DNA of 64,000 nt, taken from positions 4,154,001 to 4,218,000 of the forward strand of contig OZ244832.1 of the NCBI GenBank assembly GCA_965220485.1, given 5' to 3'. This DNA comes from Aldehydirespirator sp965220485. GTDB lineage: Bacteria > Actinomycetota > Acidimicrobiia > Acidimicrobiales > Aldehydirespiratoraceae. Every line of letters begins with the position of its first letter. Position 1 is the first letter of the stretch. Shown in pieces: positions 1-8,733 of this stretch. A model generated the notes under the pieces. The model worked only from the letters and a program-made list of their open reading frames with translations. It did no database searches and was not told where the DNA came from. A program made the position numbers and the translations under genes.

Positions 1-1
1 G

Positions 2-313
2 GCCCGCGAGGAGGAAGCCCAATTCGTGGAGCTCGACGGTCTGGAAGTCAACGGCCTTCTCAGTGACTTGTTCGTGGCGTGCGATCGGTTGCGACGCGAT
101 CCCGGCGACCTCGACGGGGTGCGGGGCGTGGTTGCGAACGCGCGGAGGATTGCCGGAGTGCGGACGCCGTTCGGCTTCGCTGCCACAAGCTGGCGAGGTT
201 TGCGGAACTCGGTGGGCGAGCTGCTCGCCTTGGTGGAGGGTGAGGACACCGACCAGGACGATCTCCGCGAGTTGGCTCATCGCATGAGCGACACACTCAG
301 GACGCTCGTCTGA
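2..313 (+). CDS. Hypothetical protein, probably 5'-partial
   Basis: The frame is open to the left edge of the window and reads as acidic, coding-like sequence, so the gene may begin outside. A GTG at 26 preceded by AGGAGG (9-14) is the alternative start and would give a 95-residue protein. The product is a small mixed alpha-type protein with no motif I recognise. It ends at TGA 311-313. Function unknown. Confidence 0.6.
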   Translation, partial: AREEEAQFVELDGLEVNGLLSDLFVACDRLRRDPGDLDGVRGVVANARRIAGVRTPFGFAATSWRGLRNSVGELLALVEGEDTDQDDLRELAHRMSDTLRTLV

Positions 314-422
314 GGGCTTGGCGCTGGCGCTACGGCCCAGCGCACGGGTGGAGGATCGCGGCCCCAATGGCTGCGGGTGCATGACCGGGGGTGATTCTCA
401 CCGGACTCCAAACGTCGGCCCG

Positions 423-428
423 TAGATT
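423..428 (+). promoter_or_regulatory. Candidate -10 box, leaderless start
   Basis: TAGATT lies six bases before the ATG at 435, the spacing expected if transcription starts on the initiation codon. No clear -35 hexamer is visible. Confidence 0.4.
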
Positions 429-434
429 GCTTCC

Positions 435-1709
435 ATGGCTGACGACGAAACCCCCATCGAAGCGCCCGATCCCGGCGGGCATTCCGACGACCCTGACGTG
501 AAGGGCGCGGCGGAAGCAAGCGGCGTCCAACGTAGTGACAATGACCCTGACGGCGGATCGGAGGAGCTCGCGCCGGAGGGATCCGTTGAGTCTGCACAAG
601 AGGCAGAGTCCGAACAGGAACCGCAAGTCTCGGAGGTTGCCTCCGGCGCTGCCGAGAGCAAGCCGGCGCGGTCTACAGCCAGGGTCGCGGCCGTGGCTGT
701 GGGAGCGGTTCTGGCCAGCGCGGCCGCCATCGCGGGCGCGGTGTGGGCCATTTCGGCCATCGTCGGCGAGGACGACTACTACTACGACTGCTGCTACGTG
801 GACTACGCGACCTCTGGTGACCCCGAGGGGTCATGGGAACCCGAGTTCGGTCGGGGGTTTGGAGCGGAACATGAGAGGCGCGGGTGGTCCGAGCGCGAAA
901 GCCGCGAGCCGTTCGAACGCGACAGGCGTGAGCAGGCGGACCGTAGGAAGAAGGATCGCCAAGAGCGACGCGAGTTGGCGGAGCGTGAGGAGCGCGAAGA
1001 GCGCGATCGCAACGAACATGCCGAGCCCGGCGAATCGGCCGACTCGGGGCACCCGGTCGCAACCGAAGAGTGCGAAACCGTCCTTAGTTTCGGCACGGGA
1101 GAAGATGCCGTCACCGTCCTGATCTGCAACGCTCCGCGAACCGAGTGGCGTGAAGACAAGCCGGGCGCAAAGCCGGGCGACGATCGCGGCGACTTCGACT
1201 TCAGGGACCGCCCGCGAGATTCCTTCCCGTTCTCGCCCTACTTCGGATGGAAGGGCGATGGGTGGCCGTTCGAGGGTGACGGCCGGCCGTTTGGTCGCGG
1301 TCCTGCGCCCTCGGATCGTGACGGGTGGCCGTTCGAGGGTGACGGCCGGCCGTTTGGTCGCGGTCCTATGCCGTTCGAGGGTGATGGTTGGCCCTTCGAG
1401 GGCGGATTGCCCTACGACTTCAAGGATCTGTTCGGGGACGGCGAAGGGGGGTTCTGGTTCGGCAGCGACGGCAACGAGGACGGCTTCTGCTTCGGCCAAG
1501 GCGACGACACGGAGTGCTTCAGCGGTCTCGACAGTGATCTCGACCGATTGTCCGACGAAGAACGCGAGCAGCTTGAGCGGATGATGGAGATGTTCTTCAG
1601 TGGTTTCGGCCCTGAGAGCTTCTTCGACGGGCTAGAAGGCTTCTTCGAAGGGTTGGAGTTCGAGTTGCCCGAGTCCTCGACCGACCCGCCCGGCGCGGCG
1701 AGCGCGTGA
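435..1709 (+). CDS. Acidic, repeat-bearing single-pass membrane protein
   Basis: A 424-residue protein of unknown function. Residues 1-80 are strongly acidic and low in complexity. Residues about 83-110 form one alanine/valine-rich transmembrane helix. The rest is predicted outside or inside as a very charged tract: an Arg/Glu-rich stretch near 145-190, then a Gly/Phe/Asp/Pro-rich tail with repeated GWPFEGDGRPFGRGP blocks. The repeat is visible in DNA as a 45-bp identity at 1260-1304 and 1323-1367 (offset 63 bp, in frame). It looks like a disordered envelope protein. No catalytic motif is seen and the topology is inferred. Confidence 0.75.
   Translation: MADDETPIEAPDPGGHSDDPDVKGAAEASGVQRSDNDPDGGSEELAPEGSVESAQEAESEQEPQVSEVASGAAESKPARSTARVAAVAVGAVLASAAAIAGAVWAISAIVGEDDYYYDCCYVDYATSGDPEGSWEPEFGRGFGAEHERRGWSERESREPFERDRREQADRRKKDRQERRELAEREEREERDRNEHAEPGESADSGHPVATEECETVLSFGTGEDAVTVLICNAPRTEWREDKPGAKPGDDRGDFDFRDRPRDSFPFSPYFGWKGDGWPFEGDGRPFGRGPAPSDRDGWPFEGDGRPFGRGPMPFEGDGWPFEGGLPYDFKDLFGDGEGGFWFGSDGNEDGFCFGQGDDTECFSGLDSDLDRLSDEEREQLERMMEMFFSGFGPESFFDGLEGFFEGLEFELPESSTDPPGAASA
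1260..1367 (+). repeat. In-frame tandem repeat, 63-bp period
   Basis: A 45-bp perfect identity recurs 63 bp downstream inside the acidic membrane-protein gene and encodes repeated Trp-Pro-Phe-Glu/Gly blocks. A degenerate further copy follows to about 1410. Confidence 0.8.
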
Positions 1710-1791
1710 TTGCTGGAATACCCGGCTCGCCTGGAATGCCCACAGCCCTGTGCTGGCGAACTCACGCGGAATCAGGGCCCGCTAGCTTGGC

Positions 1792-2541
1792 ATGGTGCTC
1801 TTGGCCGAGCTGGAGATCTTTCACTCCAGACCGATAGCCCCCACCCGGCGGATCTCCATCGGCCGGGCGTGGCTTCCCGGCTCCGGCGACGAGTCCGGAC
1901 CCGGTTCCGGAGGCCTGCTGCTGGGCGCGGTGTGCGCCCGCTTCGGGCCGGACCTGTCTCATGACCTGCTAGGCGAGATCGTAGAACTCGTTCACGACCT
2001 TGAGCAGGGGCGGCCATTGTCCCAGCCTCGGCTGCGACATCGCTTGCAACGTGACCGGGTCGGACTGACCCGCAGCCGTCAGCGGCTCTACGGTCGCGCT
2101 GGTTCCAGATCTCGCGCTAGTTCCGGATCCGACGCCGACCTCGTCTGTGACTTCGAGAGTTCCCGGGCCACCCCGAGCCAAATCGTGCTCGGTGCCGCCT
2201 ACGCGGCAGGGCTCGCTGATCCGACGGTCCGCCGCGAGGCGATTCGAGCGGTGCGGCGGGGGCTCGCGTGGCGGGGAGAGGTAGGCCTGGCGCTGTTCTC
2301 GTATCTTGCCGCCGGCCGCTCATCTGCAAGACCAGCTCAAGCGGTCACCGATCCCGTCGGCTGGGCCCTGGACGTGCTGGGTTTCGGCCGCGAGGTCGAC
2401 GTGCCCGCGCAGACCGCGGTCCGCCGGGGCTTCCGCGACGCGCTGCGGGCCGCCCATCCCGACCTGGGCGCGGCCGAGGCCGAAGCTGCCGACCGCATCG
2501 CCGAGCTGAGCGAGGCTCGCCGGATCCTCCTGGCGCGGTAG
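1792..2541 (+). CDS. DnaJ-like (J-domain) protein
   Basis: A 249-residue protein with a C-terminal J-domain-like segment: an amphipathic helix (RRGFRDALRAA), the HPD tripeptide at about 222-224, then a second helix ending in SEARRILLAR. HPD stimulates Hsp70 ATPase in the family. The N-terminal 200 residues are not recognisable. There is no Gly/Phe region or zinc domain, so this is not canonical DnaJ. A TAGCTT box lies at 1783-1788, which would favour GTG 1795 if the mRNA is leaderless. It converges on meaB. Confidence 0.6.
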   Translation: MVLLAELEIFHSRPIAPTRRISIGRAWLPGSGDESGPGSGGLLLGAVCARFGPDLSHDLLGEIVELVHDLEQGRPLSQPRLRHRLQRDRVGLTRSRQRLYGRAGSRSRASSGSDADLVCDFESSRATPSQIVLGAAYAAGLADPTVRREAIRAVRRGLAWRGEVGLALFSYLAAGRSSARPAQAVTDPVGWALDVLGFGREVDVPAQTAVRRGFRDALRAAHPDLGAAEAEAADRIAELSEARRILLAR

Positions 2542-2558
2542 GGCGTCGCCGGTCCGGC

Positions 2559-3602
2559 CTACCGTCCGCGCCTGTCCGCAGCAGGCGAGTCGCTCTGGAG
2601 AATCTGGGGCTGGTTGCTCAACAAGCGCTTGCTCAACTCGGCCGCAGCGGCGGCTGGGGTCCTGCGGCCCTCAAGGGCCTCTTTCAGTTCATCCGGTTGG
2701 GTGCTCAGGTAGTGCGATGCGGCGGCGTCCAGGTGTTGGGCGACGCGGTCGAGCACTTCCTGGTGAACCCTCGATCGGCGGCGGGCTTCGAGCTGGCCGG
2801 TCTCAGTCAGGTGGGCTCGATGGGCTCGGATGGCCTCATTCACCTGGACCGCCCCGTCGCCCGTGGTCGCCGTGGTCATGATGATCTCGGGGCGCCAATG
2901 CCGGGCGAGGCCCGTGATGCGACCCAGGTCGAGCATGTGCTCCAGGTCGCGGCGGGCGTCGTCGGCGCCGGGGCGGTCGGCTTTGTTGACCACCAGCACA
3001 TCGGCCACCTCCAGCAGGCCGGCCTTGTTGGCCTGCACCGCATCGCCCAGCCCGGGCGCGACCATCACCACGGTGGTGTCGGCGGTGCGGGTCACGTCCA
3101 CTTCCACTTGGCCCACGCCCACCGTCTCCACCAGCAGGGGCGCAAAGCCGCAGGCCTCGAAGACCCGCAGGGCTCCGGGAACGGCCAGAGCCAACCCGCC
3201 CGCGTGGCCGCGGGTGGCCATCGAGCGGATGAAACTCTGGTCGCCAGCCACGCCGCCAACCACGCCGTCCATGCGGATGCGATCGCCCAATATGGCTCCG
3301 CCGGTGAGCGGTGAGGACGGATCGACGGCCAGAACGGCGGGCTGGCATCCCGAGTGGGCCAGCTCCTTGATGAGGTGCCCCACGAGGGTCGACTTGCCAG
3401 TCCCGGGGGTGCCGGTGATGCCGATCACGGGCGCCTCGCCGCTCGCTGGTCCGTGGACCAGCTCTGCGATCTCGTCGGCTGGTTCGCCGCCTGCCTCCAC
3501 AACGCTGAGCAACCGGCCGAGCGCTCGCCGCTCGCCCCCAGCAGCCCGCACCAGCAGCTCGCGGGTGTTGCTTGTCGTGCCGGTATCGCCAGAGATCAAC
3601 AC
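2559..3602 (-). CDS. meaB: Methylmalonyl-CoA mutase-associated GTPase (MeaB/ArgK family)
   Basis: A G3E-family P-loop GTPase that protects and reloads B12-dependent acyl-CoA mutases. Visible motifs in order: Walker A GTPGTGKS (64-71), VDPSSP switch region (93-98), ETVGVGQ (159-165) and NKAD for guanine (206-209). The length of 347 is normal. It starts at a GTG 18 nt after the mutase stop, so it is almost certainly co-transcribed with the mutase. No good ribosome site is visible and the start could be slightly different. Confidence 0.93.
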   Translation of the reverse strand: MLISGDTGTTSNTRELLVRAAGGERRALGRLLSVVEAGGEPADEIAELVHGPASGEAPVIGITGTPGTGKSTLVGHLIKELAHSGCQPAVLAVDPSSPLTGGAILGDRIRMDGVVGGVAGDQSFIRSMATRGHAGGLALAVPGALRVFEACGFAPLLVETVGVGQVEVDVTRTADTTVVMVAPGLGDAVQANKAGLLEVADVLVVNKADRPGADDARRDLEHMLDLGRITGLARHWRPEIIMTTATTGDGAVQVNEAIRAHRAHLTETGQLEARRRSRVHQEVLDRVAQHLDAAASHYLSTQPDELKEALEGRRTPAAAAAELSKRLLSNQPQILQSDSPAADRRGR

Positions 3603-3620
3603 GCGATCAATGCACGATCA

Positions 3621-5288
3621 CTAGACGATGGCCGGCTCGGCGTAGCGGCCGAACACTTCGGCCAACGCCTCGCAGATCTCGCCCTCGGTGGCGTAGGCCT
3701 TCACCGCGTCGATCACAGGCGGCATGAGGTTCGCCCCGGGTTGCGCGGCGATTGCTCGCACCGCGGCCAGCGACCGCCGCACGGCTTCGTCGTCGCGGGC
3801 CTGCTTCACCGCGGCCAGCCGCTTGAGCTGCAGATCCTCGGTGTCTTGTTCGATGCGCAGCAGGTCGCGCTGGGCGTCCTCGCCGTCGGTGAATGCGTTG
3901 ACGCCGACAATGATCCGGGTCCCGTCGTTCACCTCGCGCTCGAACCGGTAGGCCGAGTCGGCGATCTGGCCCACGAACCAGCCGTCGTCGATGCCCCGGA
4001 ACACTCCCTCCAGCACCGAGCCGCCCCCCAGTTCGAGGACGTGTTCCAGGATCTCGGTGGCTCGGCGCTCCATCTCGTCGGTCATCCACTCCACGTAGGC
4101 GGATCCGCCCAGAGGGTCGGCCACGCTGGCCACGCCGGTCTCGTGGGCCACGATCTGCTGGGTGCGCAGGGCGATGCGGGCCGCCTTCTCGGTGGGAAGG
4201 GCCAGCGCCTCGTCGTGGGCGTCGGTGTGCAGCGACTGGGTGCCTCCGAGGACCGCGGCCAGGGCTTGCAGGGCCACTCGGGCGATGTTGTTCTCGGACT
4301 GCTGGGCGGTGAGAGACACGCCCGCAGTCTGGGTGTGGAACCGGCACATCAGGCTGCGTTCGGCGGTGGCGCCGTAGCGGTCCTTCATCCAGGTGGCCCA
4401 GATGCGTCGGGCTGCTCGGAACTTGCCGATCTCTTCGAAGAAGTCGCTGTGACTGTTGAAGAAGAAGCTCAGCCGGGCCGCGAAGTCGTCGGTTTCGAGG
4501 CCGGCGGCCCGGGCCGCCTCCACGTAGGCGAAGCCGTTGGCGAGGGTGAAGCCCAGCTCCTGAGCAGCGGTGGAGCCGGCCTCGCGGATGTGGTAACCGG
4601 AGATCGACACCGGATGCCAGCGGGGCATCTGCGCGGTGGTGAATTGCATCATGTCGGTGACGATGCGCATCGAGGGCCGCGGCGGGAAGATGTACTCCTT
4701 CTGGGCCTGGTACTCCTTGAGGATGTCGTTCTGGACGGTGCCCGAGAGGCGGGCCCGGTCGCCCCCGGTCTTGTCGGCGACGGCGACGTACTGGGCGAGA
4801 GCGACGATGGCGGGACCGTTGATGGTCATGGAGGTGGACACCGCGCCCAGGTCGATGTCTGCGAACAGGTCCTCCATGTCGGTGAGCGTGTCGATGGCCA
4901 CGCCGGCCCGACCGACCTCGCCTGCCGACCACAACTCGTCGTCTGAGTCGCGGCCCATGAGGGTGGGCATGTCGAACGCGGTGGACAGGCCGGTGCCGCC
5001 GTGGCGCAGGATCTCCTTGAACCGGCCGTTGGTGTCGACAGCCGTGCCGAAGCCGGCGAACATCCGCATGGTCCACAGGCGGCCGCGGTACATCTTGGGG
5101 TAGATGCCCCGGGTGTAGGGGAACTGGCCGGGCCTCGGTCCGTCGCCGCACACCGGATCGACGGGAACTCCCGACATCGTGGTGAACGATCGCGCGTGTG
5201 AGCGTTCTGTCGGGGCCGCATCGTCGGATGGGTTGCGGGGCGGCCGCGCCGGGCCTTCTTGGCGACAAGCGGATTGTTCAGCTTCCAC
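3621..5288 (-). CDS. Acyl-CoA mutase large (substrate-binding) subunit, methylmalonyl-CoA mutase family
   Basis: A 555-residue B12-dependent mutase catalytic barrel without the C-terminal cobalamin-binding domain, so a separate small subunit is required; none is encoded nearby. Family hallmarks include YPKMYRGRLWTMRMFAGFG, GLSTAFDMPTLMG and FFFNSHSDFFEEIGKFRAARR. The tyrosine of YPKMY matches methylmalonyl-type enzymes, but the exact substrate (methylmalonyl-, isobutyryl- or ethylmalonyl-type) cannot be read here. The start is uncertain: GTG 5288 keeps a family-like FTTxSGVPV segment, while ATG 5177 is the only internal alternative. The GTG start overlaps the divergent ppk2 promoter. Confidence 0.9.
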   Translation of the reverse strand: MEAEQSACRQEGPARPPRNPSDDAAPTERSHARSFTTMSGVPVDPVCGDGPRPGQFPYTRGIYPKMYRGRLWTMRMFAGFGTAVDTNGRFKEILRHGGTGLSTAFDMPTLMGRDSDDELWSAGEVGRAGVAIDTLTDMEDLFADIDLGAVSTSMTINGPAIVALAQYVAVADKTGGDRARLSGTVQNDILKEYQAQKEYIFPPRPSMRIVTDMMQFTTAQMPRWHPVSISGYHIREAGSTAAQELGFTLANGFAYVEAARAAGLETDDFAARLSFFFNSHSDFFEEIGKFRAARRIWATWMKDRYGATAERSLMCRFHTQTAGVSLTAQQSENNIARVALQALAAVLGGTQSLHTDAHDEALALPTEKAARIALRTQQIVAHETGVASVADPLGGSAYVEWMTDEMERRATEILEHVLELGGGSVLEGVFRGIDDGWFVGQIADSAYRFEREVNDGTRIIVGVNAFTDGEDAQRDLLRIEQDTEDLQLKRLAAVKQARDDEAVRRSLAAVRAIAAQPGANLMPPVIDAVKAYATEGEICEALAEVFGRYAEPAIV

Positions 5289-5302
5289 GGGTCAATTATG
5301 GT
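5274..5302 (+). promoter_or_regulatory. Candidate leaderless ppk2 promoter
   Basis: TTGTTC (5274-5279), a 17-nt spacer and TATGGT (5297-5302) end six bases before the ATG at 5309. The site fixes the ppk2 start and overlaps the divergent mutase start. Confidence 0.55.
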
Positions 5303-5308
5303 TGGTTC

Positions 5309-6154
5309 ATGGGCGATGGCGTGCATGACCTGACCGTCTACGAGTCGCTCGCGGACGAGCAGGTGTCTCACAGGCGCAAGAGGATCAAGACCAAGGCCTA
5401 CGAGCGGGAGCTGGCCCGCCTCCAGGAGGAGCTGGTGCGGCTCCAGCGCTGGATCCGGCACAAGGGCCTCAAAGTGGTGGTGATCTTCGAGGGCCGGGAC
5501 GCAGCCGGCAAGGGCGGCGTCATCAAGAGGATCACCGAGCGGCTCAACCCGCGTGTGGTGCGAGTGGTGGCGCTGGGAACGCCCAGCGACCGTGAGAAGA
5601 CCCAATGGTGGTTCCAGCGCTACGTGGCCGAGCTGCCCGCGGCGGGGGAGATGGTCCTGTTCGACCGCAGCTGGTACAACCGGGGCCTGGTCGAGCCGGT
5701 GATGGGGTTCTGCACCGAGGAGGAGTACCGGGAGTTTCTGCGGTCCTGTCCGGAGTTCGAGCGGATGCTCGTGCGGTCGGGGATCATCCTGATCAAGTAC
5801 TGGTTCTCGGTGAGCGACGCCGAGCAGGAACGCCGGTTCCAGAACCGGATCAAGGATCCCGTCAGACGCTGGAAGCTGTCGCCGGTGGACGTTCAGGGGC
5901 GGTCCCGTTGGGTGGACTTCTCAAAGGCCAAGGACACTCTGTTCGCCCACACCGACATCAAGCAGGCTCCGTGGTATGTGGTCGACGCCGACTCCAAGAA
6001 GGCGGCCCGGCTGAACTGCATCACGCACCTGCTGTCGCTGATCCCCTACGAGACGGTCCCCTGGGAGGATGTGGAGCTGCCCGAGCGCCAGTCGGGCGTG
6101 GGCTACGTGAGGCCGCCGATCTCGGACCAGACGTTCGTGCCCGAGGTCTATTAG
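5309..6154 (+). CDS. ppk2: Polyphosphate kinase 2
   Basis: A PPK2-family kinase that moves phosphate between polyphosphate and nucleoside diphosphates. The 281-residue length matches single-domain class I enzymes. Walker A is GRDAAGKGG (62-70). Walker B and the following lid start are FDRSWYNRG (118-126). The WWFQRYVAELP and KYWFSVSDAEQERRF segments are typical. The start at 5309 is supported by the -10 box six bases upstream. It is divergent from the mutase/meaB unit, so shared control is possible but not shown. Confidence 0.93.
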   Translation: MGDGVHDLTVYESLADEQVSHRRKRIKTKAYERELARLQEELVRLQRWIRHKGLKVVVIFEGRDAAGKGGVIKRITERLNPRVVRVVALGTPSDREKTQWWFQRYVAELPAAGEMVLFDRSWYNRGLVEPVMGFCTEEEYREFLRSCPEFERMLVRSGIILIKYWFSVSDAEQERRFQNRIKDPVRRWKLSPVDVQGRSRWVDFSKAKDTLFAHTDIKQAPWYVVDADSKKAARLNCITHLLSLIPYETVPWEDVELPERQSGVGYVRPPISDQTFVPEVY

Positions 6155-6318
6155 GGATCCTGAACGCCGTCGGCGCCGAGCTTCGGGGCGGGGGCGGGGC
6201 GGTTTCGAGGGCGCGGCCGGGCCGGGCTGGCTCAGGACGCCCGGCCGGCCGGGGAGGTTCACGTCACATGGCGCGGGGTAACGCCAGGCTCCCGCTCCTG
6301 CTGAGGCCGCGACAGCAA

Positions 6319-7056
6319 CTAGTGCGGTGTCCACTAACGTTGGTGGTTGTGGCGCGTCCACCATTTGAGGCTGGGTGCGTGCTTTGATCGTGTCATGTCA
6401 CAACCATTGCGGGTTCGTCGTTTGACGGACCAAGAAGGCCGTGGGCTCCAGCGGATTGTTCGCCGGGGCGGCGGCAAGACGGAGGGTTCGGTGGTTCGCT
6501 GGCGGCGGGCGTCGGTGGTGCTGGCGTCCGCGGGCGGCAACACGGTGCCTGTGATCGCGAGGCTGGCGGCGACTTCGAGGGATCGTGTGCGCGAGGTGAT
6601 CCACCGGTTCAACGATGAGGGGATGGCGTCGTTGGACCCTCGGTGGGCGGGTGGCCGTCCCCGCCGCATCACCACTGAGGACGAGGACTTCATCGTCGCC
6701 GCGGCCACGACGCGCCCTGAGGCGCTGGGGCTGCCTTTCACGAGGTGGAGCCTGCGCAAGCTGGCCGCGTGTCTGGGCGGCAACCAGACCAGGGTGGTCA
6801 AGGTCAGCGTCGAGCGGCTCCGCCAGAAACTGGCGGCTCGGGTGTGACGTTTCAGCGCACCGGGACCTGGAAGGAGTCCAACGACCCCGAGCGCGACGCG
6901 AAGCTGGACCGCATCGAGGAGGTCGTCGGGGCTTTCCCGCAGCGGTGCTACGCCTTCGACGAGTTCGGGCCGCTTCAGATCCGCCCCGTCGCCGGGGCGG
7001 GCTGGGCCCTCGCGGGGCGCCCGCCGCGGATCGCGGCGAACTACCACAAGACCCAC
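6319..7056 (+). mobile_element. IS630-family element relic, right end missing
   Basis: The left boundary is taken at CTAG (6319-6322), because both intact IS630-type elements in this window begin at CTAG followed by TG. The transposase gene begins 73 bp inside. The element stops abruptly near 7056, where a DUF2599-type gene end begins; no right inverted repeat is seen. It is broken both by a frameshift and by loss of its distal half. Confidence 0.6.
6395..7056 (+). pseudogene. IS630-family transposase, frameshifted and truncated
   Basis: The first 150 residues (6395-6847) are an IS630 N-terminal helix-turn-helix region with the usual SVVRWRRASVVLASAGG start and a DPRWAGGRPRRI linker. The frame stops at TGA 6845. 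The reading continues in another frame as GVTFQRTGTWKESNDP and reaches the first catalytic Asp in YAFDEFGP. One missing G in the run near 6840 explains the shift. The remaining two acidic catalytic residues are absent because the gene is cut near 7056. It cannot make active transposase. Confidence 0.75.
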
Positions 7057-7361
7057 GGGGCAAGCACGTCAGTTACACCTTCAACTCCACCGGCGGCTAC
7101 ACCACGATCCACGTCCAGCCGCGTCGCTGGTTCATGCTCGCTGGCGGCGCGTTCGCTGCGCTGGCGTGGAACACCCTCGTGTACTGCATGAGCACCGGCG
7201 GACCCCACGGTGTCTACGTCCGCAGCTGGGCCGTCATAGAGGACCAGTTCCTGTGCCACGCCTTGGGCCACGCCTTGGCCGGGATCTCATGGGACCTCGA
7301 AGGTCACCGCCATCCCACCAACAATGTAGGCACATGGGTCGACACCCGCTGCAACTGGTAG
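7057..7361 (+). pseudogene. 3' end of a DUF2599-type gene
   Basis: The frame downstream of the IS relic reads as a secreted-protein C-terminus. It has a hydrophobic stretch and then DQFLCHALGHALAGISWDLEGHRHP and a terminal CNW, the pattern of DUF2599 proteins (paired Cys, W-x-LE). No start codon of its own is evident, because the 5' part was lost at the IS junction. The stop (TAG 7359-7361) overlaps the GTG of the next gene, so the two were probably once an operon. Confidence 0.5.
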
Positions 7362-7720
7362 TGAGCGGCACGGTCGCAATGCTGCGGCACCGACTGGCCC
7401 GGCTGGAGCCGCTGACCGCGGTGGCCAGCGTTGGCCTGGCTGCCGCGGTCGGTGCTGCGGTGGTGTGGCTCACACTCGCCCTCTCCCGGGACTACAGCCA
7501 GGGAATCGAGGCCTGGGACACCGCCGACGAATCCTGGTACGTCGTCTTCACGGTCGCATGGCTGGCGGGGCTCGGGCTGTCCGTCGCCCCGCGGTGTCTC
7601 CGGCGGCCGCTGGGACGAACGTGCCGGAGGCTCTCACTCGCCGGTGTGATCCTGTGCGGCCTGCTGGTAGCCGCGTCGCCGTTGGTGTTCCTGATAATGC
7701 TGTTCACCGTCGTTCCCTGA
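7361..7720 (+). CDS. Small three-helix membrane protein
   Basis: About 119 residues with three hydrophobic segments (near residues 17-45, 60-80 and 90-118), which suggests an integral membrane protein. The chosen start, GTG 7361, overlaps the TAG of the upstream DUF2599-type fragment (TAGTG), a translational-coupling arrangement; ATG 7334 is the longer alternative. Function unknown. Expression may be lost, since the upstream cistron is broken. Confidence 0.5.
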   Translation: MSGTVAMLRHRLARLEPLTAVASVGLAAAVGAAVVWLTLALSRDYSQGIEAWDTADESWYVVFTVAWLAGLGLSVAPRCLRRPLGRTCRRLSLAGVILCGLLVAASPLVFLIMLFTVVP

Positions 7721-8185
7721 CCCCCGGAAGGACCTGCTCGACAGTCTGGAGCGACCCGCCGTCGGCTTTAGACATTCATGACGAACACGTGCTCGACGGT
7801 TGGGGGAACCCTAACCGGGGGCTGCTCAACCAGTGGAACAGCGCCGAGCCGGTTGCGGCCGCCATGCCATTCAGCGGGCGACGTCGCCCCGAATCGGCAG
7901 CTGCAGGATGTCCTTGAGCGACGAACTCGCCGCTTCCGGAGTACCTCCAAAGCATCACACTTCGCCCGAAACAGCCCCCGCAAAGGCTCACACCTGCAGT
8001 TGGGAATCGGATCACACGCCGCGGCTGAGTCCCTGTCCTGTACAGAAGGAGGGCTCAGCGTCCCGAAGCCCGAGCCCCCCCTCCCGTCTTGGAGGAATCG
8101 GGCGAAGAGGATCCGTCGTCGACGGGCTCAGCGTCCCGAAGCCCGAGCCCCCCCTCCCGTCCCCCCTCGGGGGAGGCCCCCGCCC
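7721..8185. other. Non-coding stretch with a duplicated GC-rich block
   Basis: I see no convincing gene here. A 37-bp sequence (8051-8087) is repeated exactly at 8124-8160. The C-rich tract after it, near 8150-8215, could form a terminator-like structure for the flanking minus-strand gene. Confidence 0.5.
8051..8160 (+). repeat. 37-bp direct repeat, 73-bp offset
   Basis: Exact copies lie at 8051-8087 and 8124-8160. The intervening 36 bp is unrelated. It belongs to a set of duplications in this window with offsets of 72-74 bp. Confidence 0.9.
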
Positions 8186-8633
8186 TCAGGGACCAGCCCC
8201 GGCGCCGGGGGAGGGCCCCTCGCCCGTCGGTAACTCCACCGGAGGCTCCGGCAGCAGATCAGCGAACAGGTCCCGTGCCGGAATGCGGGCCCAGCCGGCC
8301 CGCAGCGCGGCCCAGCATCAACACGTCGTCGGGCTCCAACCAGTCGGCCGCCGTCCACAGCAGGTTGCGGGCCGCGGCCTTCTCGTCGGCGCGGCCCTCG
8401 AAGAACGCCGCCTCGAAGGCCTCCGCGCTACCGGCCGTCCACTCCAGGGCCTCGTCGCACAGCGGCCGCACCTCGACGGACTCACCGGTTCGGTCCACCA
8501 GATCCTCAACCCGGCGCAGGACCTCGACCGCGGTCAGCTCGGCGTGCAGTTCCACCAGCCCCGGAGGCCAGCGCCGCCTCAGCGTCTCCAGGCGCTCACG
8601 CGCCCACTCGGGATCGGTCGCACCGTCGCTCAT
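8186..8633 (-). pseudogene. Hypothetical protein with a frameshift near the C-terminus
   Basis: It starts at ATG 8633 with GAGG upstream. The frame is coding-like through DEKAAARNLLWTAADWLEP and LMLGRA. It then stops early at 8259, although another frame continues naturally as ALRAGWARIPARDLFADLL and further to TGA 8186-8188. The break is near 8305-8315, in a G/C run. The product would be about 148 residues, rich in Glu and Ala, of unknown function. It could be a real mutation or a sequencing error. Confidence 0.55.
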
Positions 8634-8733
8634 GGCCACCCTCAACGTGGTCGGGCTTCTCAACGCCGCCGTCAGAGCGCTCGAAACCGCCGGCTTCTGC
8701 GTCAAAAGGCCTGACCACCTGCGCGCCGCAGCC

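Noticed and set aside
2268..3314. Plus-strand open frame overlapping the J-domain gene and meaB
   Set aside because: It is a composite of shadow frames; both flanking genes show recognised motifs in their own frames.
3354..4946. Long plus-strand open frame antisense to the mutase gene
   Set aside because: Its His/Gly/Val-rich translation mirrors the codon bias of the minus-strand mutase, which has clear family motifs.
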